From Cytophagales bacterium (GTDB lineage Bacteria; Bacteroidota; Bacteroidia; Cytophagales; Thermoflexibacteraceae): 64,000 nt of DNA. The notes below the pieces were generated by a model. That model was not told the origin of the DNA. It worked only from the letters and a program-made list of their open reading frames with translations, and did not search any database. The stretch is from positions 62,001-126,000 of the forward strand of contig JAAFKA010000001.1 in the NCBI GenBank assembly GCA_013299115.1. The letters are read 5' to 3'. Shown here piece by piece: positions 27,380 through 33,929 of this stretch; positions within the stretch are counted from its first letter, which is position 1; each line of letters opens with the position of its first letter. The position numbers and the translations under genes were made by a program.

Positions 27380-30360
27380 ATAGTAGCATCTTAGCCATAG
27401 AAAAAATTAATAGCATAGATAAGTTTCTTTCAACTATAGAAAATATACTTAACTATAAAATTGTACTTCAATTAGCCATGCGAATTGAGGTTATTCTACT
27501 TGTAAAAACTCCCAATGGTAAAAATTGGTATTTTTCACAAGAGGTATTCAAAGGATTGGAAAAAGATATATTGATACGAGAAATAGAGTTTGAAGAGGAT
27601 GAGGATAGCAAAAAGGAATATAATTTAATTTTTACTACCAAAATTGATTTAAGACTTCGCCGCCGTTTGTCTAACTTAATAGAGCCTACCAAACAAAACA
27701 TAGCCAAACCTTGCCCCATTCTTACTTTTTATAGTTACAAAGGCGGCGTGGGCAGAACCACCACCTTAGCTTTTTTTGCAAGTTGGTTGGCACAAAAATA
27801 TGAGAAAAATGTAGTCATTTTAGATTGTGATTTTGAAGCCCCAGGTTTTAGCAGTGGAAACTATTTTACTGCCGAACAACCAACCAATCAGGTCAGAAAA
27901 GCTACCAATGGCGTGATAGAATATTTGCTCAACAAAGAATATGCGGTATTGGCAAACCAAACCTTAGACATAGCCAATGATTATGCGTACAGGGCAGACA
28001 AAGAATTTGAGGGAAATGGCAAAATCTATGTGATACCTGCGGGCAATTTGAGTGTAGAAAGCACCGAAGATGGGCAGTTGGGGTATAATCACCGCAAAGA
28101 TTATTTGGAGGGTCTGGCACGCATAGACATCACAGGCACGCATCATATTACCAAACAATTTGAAACTTTTTTTGCAGATTTAGCAGCCCAATTAGCCGAT
28201 TTTAGCTACGAAAATAGTGTTATTCTCATAGACTCACGCACAGGTTTCAATGACACCTTTGCAGCCTTAGCCACTTTGTCTGATGCTATGGTGGGCATTT
28301 TTGGCGATAATGAGCAAAACAAAGTAGGTTTGTATGAATTTATAGACAGTTTTGGAGTTTTGGGCAGCGAAAAAGATATTCTAATTGCCAATACTTATTC
28401 TGTTCTCCAAGCACGTGAAACTTTTGAGAATTTCAAAAAAATTGTGCATGAGCATATCAATAACAACAAAGAAAAATTTGAAGACGAGCAAATGGGCATG
28501 AAAGCCTTTGTCAATACGATTTGCAAATTAGAATATTCTCCTTATTTGGCTAATTGGGGAACAAACCGCCAAGAAATGGACAGAATTATCCGCCTGATTG
28601 GAAATCCTTACTCTTTATTTGACACCGAAATTTTGTTAGAAAAACTATTTGACCTTTTAGACAAAAGAGTGAAGGAGTACCAAATTCGGGAAGACGAAAA
28701 AAAAAAAGATAACCTAACCAACGAAGTAACACCACAAAACCCAGTGGAGGACAATGAAAACCTTGCAATTTTTTTGGAAAACAGCAAAGACAAGGTAAGC
28801 CCTGTTGCAGCAAGAGAACAGTTGTTAAAAAAACTATCTAATAACTTGCCGACTAATTATGCTTTGGAAATTCCCGAAATTGGAGATTTCTTTTTTAGGG
28901 ATTGTATGAAAGATTTGTTTAAAAAAGATAAATTTTTGTTGGTTGGATACAAAGGCACAGGCAAAACTTTGTTATACCTTGCCTTTCAAAATCCAGCCAT
29001 TACCCAAAAAATTTGCGAATATTATCAAGAGAGAAAAGATAAATACCTGTTTGTCAATGTAGTGCCTGTTCATAACCAAGAACAAAGAAACTTGTATTTT
29101 ACGATTGAAACTAATTTTTCGCAAACCATTGTGAATAATTTGGGCAAAGAATATTTTTATAAAAGTTTTTGGTTATTGTATAGTTGGAATGCTATTTTTT
29201 CTCACCCTGAAATCAAAAATTTGGCAACGACTAAACCCATAATAGAAACCTTTGCTTTTGATATTCACAACGCCCAAAAGATAGCCAACTTGATAGCTGA
29301 CAATAACAAAATTTTTGAAATACAGGAAAACTTAAATTTGTTGGATAAAGAAATAGCCAAAAAAGGCAAAATAATAATCTTGTCTTACGACCAAATAGAT
29401 TTTATCACAGCCCCTCACCATTGGAAAGAAACAGTTTCACCCTTGATAAACTATTGGCGTATCAATCCTTTTGCAGCCATTTATCCAAAAATATTTTTAC
29501 GAACAGATATTTATGAGCAAGGCATTGGCAATATTACCAACAGCAAGGAATTAGCCAATTATGAACTTAATTTGGCGTGGTCAAGAGAAGAATTATTTTC
29601 TTATTGGTTTAAATTTGTTTTCAAAACAGATAAAAAAACATTTATGATGTTGTGTTACCAATACAGTGAGTATTTAGAAAGTGCAAAGCAACGTCTATTA
29701 AGCATAGATAAAATGTTAGAAAAAGACAACCAGCTACCTGTTTCCAAAGAGGCGGAAATTAAATTTTTGGTTGAAAACTTTTTTGGCAAATACGCAAATA
29801 AATTTAATACAGGAGAAAACTATGGTACAAGTTATGAATGGTTTAACAACAACTTGACAGACGGCAAAGGCATGATAAGCATCAGACCTTTTAGGGATTT
29901 AATGCTAAAAAGTATGGAAATAGCCTTGCAAGAAACTAACTTGCAAAATGAAATTCGTCATTATCATTCTTCAAAACAAGTGCTTTCTGCTTTTTTTTAT
30001 GCCCACAAAGAAGCTACTACTTTCTATTCTGAAGCTTATTACAATGATTTGGCAGGTGGTGATAATAACAATTCCTCTTTGTTTGTGTTCTATGACTATG
30101 TAACAAGAGTAGCCAAAAGGTATGAACAGGTCTATGAATTTACCGATTCTGAATTTGATAATTTATTGAAGCAAGTGATAAACAAAAATATCCAAGACAG
30201 CCGTTTAACTGTAAAAACTGTTGATGGACTTAAAGTATTATTAACAAGCAACGGCATTTTTAAGGTAGAGAAAAACAAGGGCAAACAGAAATTTATCATG
30301 CCTTTTCTCTACCGCAATTATTTTAAAGTGGGTAAACCAGAAATGAGTGTAGTAATATGA
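27376..30360 (+). CDS. 994-residue double NTPase: KGGVGR-variant ATPase fused to a STAND/Sll1717-like P-loop NTPase
   Basis: A large cytoplasmic protein with two nucleotide-binding modules. After an ~110-residue N-terminal domain comes a SIMIBI (MinD/ParA-like) ATPase with deviant Walker A YKGGVGRTTT at 121-130, LDCDFEAPG (149-157) and IDSRTGFND (~283-291). A charged linker (~430-480) leads to a second ATPase: Walker A GYKGTGKT (~524-531), Walker B-like IIILSYDQIDF (~667-677), sensor-like KIFLRTDIYE (~706-715), LNLAWSREEL (~730-739), then a C-terminal winged-helix-like end. This matches the KGGVGR-variant and Sll1717-type ATPases known from predicted biological-conflict loci. Coupled to the HEPN-like gene. 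Probably senses a trigger and gates the HEPN effector. Confidence 0.7.
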   Translation: MNSSILAIEKINSIDKFLSTIENILNYKIVLQLAMRIEVILLVKTPNGKNWYFSQEVFKGLEKDILIREIEFEEDEDSKKEYNLIFTTKIDLRLRRRLSNLIEPTKQNIAKPCPILTFYSYKGGVGRTTTLAFFASWLAQKYEKNVVILDCDFEAPGFSSGNYFTAEQPTNQVRKATNGVIEYLLNKEYAVLANQTLDIANDYAYRADKEFEGNGKIYVIPAGNLSVESTEDGQLGYNHRKDYLEGLARIDITGTHHITKQFETFFADLAAQLADFSYENSVILIDSRTGFNDTFAALATLSDAMVGIFGDNEQNKVGLYEFIDSFGVLGSEKDILIANTYSVLQARETFENFKKIVHEHINNNKEKFEDEQMGMKAFVNTICKLEYSPYLANWGTNRQEMDRIIRLIGNPYSLFDTEILLEKLFDLLDKRVKEYQIREDEKKKDNLTNEVTPQNPVEDNENLAIFLENSKDKVSPVAAREQLLKKLSNNLPTNYALEIPEIGDFFFRDCMKDLFKKDKFLLVGYKGTGKTLLYLAFQNPAITQKICEYYQERKDKYLFVNVVPVHNQEQRNLYFTIETNFSQTIVNNLGKEYFYKSFWLLYSWNAIFSHPEIKNLATTKPIIETFAFDIHNAQKIANLIADNNKIFEIQENLNLLDKEIAKKGKIIILSYDQIDFITAPHHWKETVSPLINYWRINPFAAIYPKIFLRTDIYEQGIGNITNSKELANYELNLAWSREELFSYWFKFVFKTDKKTFMMLCYQYSEYLESAKQRLLSIDKMLEKDNQLPVSKEAEIKFLVENFFGKYANKFNTGENYGTSYEWFNNNLTDGKGMISIRPFRDLMLKSMEIALQETNLQNEIRHYHSSKQVLSAFFYAHKEATTFYSEAYYNDLAGGDNNNSSLFVFYDYVTRVAKRYEQVYEFTDSEFDNLLKQVINKNIQDSRLTVKTVDGLKVLLTSNGIFKVEKNKGKQKFIMPFLYRNYFKVGKPEMSVVI

Positions 30361-30384
30361 TGAATAGATTTTATACATAGCAAA

Positions 30385-31677
30385 CTACACCAATTTCTTA
30401 CTTTTTACCTGTATCATCAGCACCAAACCTACCAAAAAAAACAAGGACAAAGCCACTAAACTATTTCGCATACCGCCTAAATATTGGGTGATTAAGCCGT
30501 AGCAAAGTGTGCCGAAAAAGGTAGAAAATTTGTCTAACACATCATACAAACTGAAATAGGAGGCTGTTTCGGTAGTATTTTCAGGAAATAACTTGCAATA
30601 GGTGGCTCTGGACAAAGATTGTATGCCACCCATCACAATGCCCACACCCGCAGCTAAGGCGTAAAAATGATATTCGTTTTGCACAAAGTAGCCACAAACG
30701 CAGTCTATAATCCAAACGCAAAGGATAAAAATAATGGCAAATTGGTTGCCTTTTTTCTCCGAAACTTTGGCAAAAATTGTAGCACCCACAATGGCAACCA
30801 ACTGCAAAATTAAAATCGTAACAATCAATTTGGCTTGGGGCAGATGCAATTCTTCGGAGGCAAATAGAGATGCTAAGTAGATAATGGTTTGCACGCCTGC
30901 ATTGTAAAAGAAAAAAGCAGCCAAAAACTTTTTGGTAGCTGGTTGTTGGCTGATTTGTGCCAAAACTTCTTTTAACTGCACAAAACCTTTGGACAATACG
31001 CTGAAATTAATAGCTTTTGTCTGCACAGGTTTGGGCAAATAATAAAATGTGATTTGCGAAAAACCTATCCACCACAAGCCCACCAAAATAAAAGAAACTC
31101 GAATATTTAGGGCAGAGTCCACTGCTTCTGCACCAAAACCGAAGGTAGCAGGGGTTAAAGCCATTGCCAAATTGAGCAAGAGCAACAGCACACTACCAAT
31201 GTAACCGAAGGCAAAACCCTTCGCACTAACGGCATCATACTGGTCGGGGCTGGCTATTTCGGGTAAATAGGCATTGTAAAACACAATACTGCCCCCAAAA
31301 CCTATGCTGGCAAGTACCGAACAAACTATACCCCACTCCACATTTGCCCCTGAAAAACTAAACAAGCCCATGCAAGCCAAAGCCCCCAAAATGGTGAAAA
31401 ACTGCATAAAAGGTTTTTTACGCCCACTGTAATCTGCTATGCCCGACAAAACGGGCAACAAAAAACTCAAAACTAAAAATGAAAACGACAAGGAATAACT
31501 ATACAAAACCGTATTATTGAACGCAAACCCAAAAAATTTAATTTCATTGCCACCAAAAGCCTTAGCCGTCATGCTTTGGTAAAAGGCGGGGAAAACGGCA
31601 ACAGTTATCACTAAGGAATAAACCGAATTTGCCCAGTCGAACAAACACCAAGCATTGATTATTTTTTTGTTGTTCAT
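30385..31677 (-). CDS. MFS transporter, UMF1 family
   Basis: A 430-residue inner-membrane transporter with about twelve transmembrane helices. The opening INAWCLFDWANSVYSLVI is the signature of UMF1 (Atg22-like) proteins; a central basic loop separates two six-helix halves, and GIQSLSRATYCKLFPEN in the second half is another conserved family segment. Atg22 proteins export amino acids from yeast vacuoles; bacterial substrates are not established. Convergent with the double-NTPase gene (24 bp apart). Confidence 0.92.
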   Translation of the reverse strand: MNNKKIINAWCLFDWANSVYSLVITVAVFPAFYQSMTAKAFGGNEIKFFGFAFNNTVLYSYSLSFSFLVLSFLLPVLSGIADYSGRKKPFMQFFTILGALACMGLFSFSGANVEWGIVCSVLASIGFGGSIVFYNAYLPEIASPDQYDAVSAKGFAFGYIGSVLLLLLNLAMALTPATFGFGAEAVDSALNIRVSFILVGLWWIGFSQITFYYLPKPVQTKAINFSVLSKGFVQLKEVLAQISQQPATKKFLAAFFFYNAGVQTIIYLASLFASEELHLPQAKLIVTILILQLVAIVGATIFAKVSEKKGNQFAIIFILCVWIIDCVCGYFVQNEYHFYALAAGVGIVMGGIQSLSRATYCKLFPENTTETASYFSLYDVLDKFSTFFGTLCYGLITQYLGGMRNSLVALSLFFLVGLVLMIQVKSKKLV

Positions 31678-31731
31678 AATAGTCTAAAATTGAATTGGTT
31701 TCGTAAATTTACAACTTATTGTTATTTAAGT

Positions 31732-31786
31732 GCTTGTGGTTTCTCAAAACCGCAAGCCTTTCGGTTGTAAGCAACCGAAAGCACGT
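31732..31786. repeat. Composite of two hairpins in a divergent gap
   Basis: GCTTGTGGTTTCTCAAAACCGCAAGC-type hairpin (31732-31757, given here by shape) followed by TTTCGGTTG-TAAG-CAACCGAAA (31759-31780), framed by GTGC/GCAC. Related to the GGTTTTGAGAAACC family. Confidence 0.55.
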
Positions 31787-31821
31787 TTTGTTATTTTTAC
31801 CTTTAAACTTATGCTAAATTG

Positions 31822-32202
31822 ATGAAACTTTGTAATTATTTATCGTTTTGTTATGTTTTTTTATTGTTAAGTTGTCAAAAAAGTATTGATTTGCAAGGAT
31901 TTGATAACCAAGCGTGGAAACAAGATGCCAAAGGTTGCCAAAATAAAAGATTGGCACTGTTTGCTGAGTTTGAGCAAAAAATAAAACCTCAGCTCAAAGG
32001 ATTAACTGAAAAAGAATTGATAGATTTGCTCGGCAGGGCAGACAAGCAAGAACTGTTTAAACGCAGCCAAAAATTTTATTCTTATTACATAGAGGCAGGC
32101 AATCAATGTGGGCAGGCAGCACAAGCCAACACAGCACGCCGTTTGCAAATTCGGATTGATGCCATTAATCAAGTGAGTGAAATTGTATTATTGACACAGT
32201 AA
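31822..32202 (+). CDS. Small hypothetical lipoprotein
   Basis: A 126-residue protein starting at ATG 31822 (preceded by an in-frame TTG). Signal peptide with core CYVFLLL and lipobox LLSC, so a predicted lipoprotein. The mature part is helical and charged, with LTEKELIDLLGRADKQELF, which resembles the SmpA/OmlA-like 'lipoprotein of fixed motif' L-x-x-x-L-G-x-P/A-D, common in small Bacteroidota lipoproteins. It precedes the nucleoside transporter by 12 bp, so they form an operon. Role unknown. Confidence 0.65.
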   Translation: MKLCNYLSFCYVFLLLSCQKSIDLQGFDNQAWKQDAKGCQNKRLALFAEFEQKIKPQLKGLTEKELIDLLGRADKQELFKRSQKFYSYYIEAGNQCGQAAQANTARRLQIRIDAINQVSEIVLLTQ

Positions 32203-32214
32203 ACAACTTTTTAC

Positions 32215-33495
32215 ATGGAAAAATTGACAGGACTTTTAGGTATTACCCTTATTTTGGGTATTGCATTTTTACTTTCTAACAACAAAAAGCACATCAACCT
32301 TCGGTTGGTGCTTACAGGATTGGGCTTACAAGTTTTGCTGGCTATTTTTATCCTAAAAACCGAACTTGGCAAAACTATTTTTGGTACAGTAGGCGAGTTT
32401 ATTACTCATATTTTAGATTATGCCAATCAAGGGGGAGATTTTGTGTTTGGGGTCTTGGTACGTCAAGATGTATTGGCACAGCATTTAGGCGGTGCTAACA
32501 GCTTTATTTTTATGTTTAAGTTGATACCCACCATTATTTTTGTGGCTGTTTTAGTTAATATAGCCTATCATATTGGCATTATGCAAAGAGTAATTTCGGG
32601 CATAGCTTGGGCAGTTTACAAACTGATGCGGGTAAGTGGCAGCGAGGCTTTGTCTAATGTGGCAAGTGCCTTTGTGGGGCAAGTAGAAGCACAAATTATG
32701 ATAAAACCTTACATTAACTCGATGACAAAATCTGAACTGTTGGCTTCTATGACAGGCAGCATGGCGTGCATTGCAGGTGGCGTGATGGCGGTATATATAG
32801 GTATGGGTGTGCAGGCAGAGTATTTGATAGCTGCAAGTCTGATGGCTGCGCCGGGTGCTTTGGTTATTTCCAAAATTGTTTATCCTGAAACCGAAGTATC
32901 TGCTACACAAGGCACTATCAAATTGGAAGTGAAAAAAAGCTACACCAACCTACTCGATGCCATTTCGCATGGGGCAAGTGATGGGTTAAAAATTTCTCTC
33001 AACGTGATAGCTATGTTGATTGGTTTTATTGCCCTCATTGCCTTAGTCGATGGGCTGTTAGGTTGGGTGGGTTCAAGTTTGGCACAAATGGGAATGTCTT
33101 TGGATTTTGTAGGTATCAACCTCGCCAAACTAAGTATGAAAGAAATTTTGGGTGCTGTGTTCTCCATTTTTGCTTGGACTATGGGTGTGCCAGCCGATGA
33201 AACCTTAAAAGTTGGCGGTTTGTTGGGTACAAAAATTGTGATTAATGAATTTATGGCGTACAACGACTTAACGGCTTTGGTAAAAGCAAATGCCCTAAGC
33301 CCCAAAGCAACGGCTATTGTTACCTTTGCCCTTTGCGGTTTTGCCAATTTGAGTTCTATTGCCATTCAAGTCGGAGGCATTGGCGAACTTGCCCCCCAAA
33401 GACGTGCAGACTTGGCTACATTGGGCATAAGGGCTTTGATTTGTGGTACCTTAGCCTCTTACCTGTCGGCTACTATTGCGGGGATAATGTTTTAG
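32215..33495 (+). CDS. Concentrative nucleoside transporter (NupC/CNT family)
   Basis: A 426-residue inner-membrane symporter. The family-typical regions are present: an N-terminal membrane trio, GGANSFIFMFKLIPTIIFVA, the re-entrant segment VASAFVGQVEAQIMIKPY (conserved Q-x-E in the transport core), TGSMACIAGGVMAVYIGMG, and the C-terminal FALCGFANLSSIAIQVGG. It imports nucleosides with Na+ or H+. Full length. It follows the small lipoprotein at 12 bp. The stop is 3 bp from the stop of the convergent DoxX-like gene, with no room for a separate terminator. Confidence 0.94.
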   Translation: MEKLTGLLGITLILGIAFLLSNNKKHINLRLVLTGLGLQVLLAIFILKTELGKTIFGTVGEFITHILDYANQGGDFVFGVLVRQDVLAQHLGGANSFIFMFKLIPTIIFVAVLVNIAYHIGIMQRVISGIAWAVYKLMRVSGSEALSNVASAFVGQVEAQIMIKPYINSMTKSELLASMTGSMACIAGGVMAVYIGMGVQAEYLIAASLMAAPGALVISKIVYPETEVSATQGTIKLEVKKSYTNLLDAISHGASDGLKISLNVIAMLIGFIALIALVDGLLGWVGSSLAQMGMSLDFVGINLAKLSMKEILGAVFSIFAWTMGVPADETLKVGGLLGTKIVINEFMAYNDLTALVKANALSPKATAIVTFALCGFANLSSIAIQVGGIGELAPQRRADLATLGIRALICGTLASYLSATIAGIMF

Positions 33496-33498
33496 TTT

Positions 33499-33864
33499 TT
33501 AGGCTTTTTTCCACTCTACTGTTGCCACTATTGCCACAAAAAAACAAGCTACTAACAAATTCAATTTGCCAAAGAGCAACAAATGCGGGACTACGAAAAA
33601 CTCAATTACATTCATTATCAGCACTAAGGCTATTTGTGTAACCATACACCAGCGTCTAAAAAGTCCACTCAATACCCAAATAGACAGCCCAACTTCCCCC
33701 CAACCTATCAGCATAGTAAGTGGGGCTGCGTAGGTCTTGCCCAAAATAGTGGCTACTATTTCGGCATGGCGTGGTACACCATTTAACACTTTGCAATACA
33801 GACCGTTGATTAACCAAACAGTTGCCAACAGAATAATATAAAATTGATAAACCAGACGCAACAT
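33499..33864 (-). CDS. DoxX-like four-helix membrane protein
   Basis: A 121-residue membrane protein with four hydrophobic helices (~7-22, ~48-65, ~75-92, ~97-115). WLINGLYCKVLNGVPRH in the first helix and IGWGEVGLSIWVLSG in the second resemble the DoxX-like/DUF4345 group, small proteins of unclear role in redox or membrane stress. It overlaps no other gene, ends 3 bp from nupC and starts 27 bp before a hairpin that separates it from leuS. Confidence 0.65.
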   Translation of the reverse strand: MLRLVYQFYIILLATVWLINGLYCKVLNGVPRHAEIVATILGKTYAAPLTMLIGWGEVGLSIWVLSGLFRRWCMVTQIALVLIMNVIEFFVVPHLLLFGKLNLLVACFFVAIVATVEWKKA

Positions 33865-33890
33865 ATCGAATAGAAAATTATTTGAGGAAT

Positions 33891-33925
33891 AAATCGTAGT
33901 ACGACTGAAAGCCGTACTACGATTT
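33891..33925 (-). terminator. Hairpin terminator after leuS
   Basis: 13-bp stem (AAATCGTAGTACG with CGTACTACGATTT), 9-nt loop, beginning 4 bp beyond the leuS stop on the minus strand. The T tract after it is weak (ATTTATTCC). Confidence 0.65.
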
Positions 33926-33929
33926 TCAA

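Noticed and set aside
33891-33925. A small RNA gene between leuS and the DoxX-like gene
   Set aside because: Only a single terminator-like hairpin is present in the 65-bp gap.
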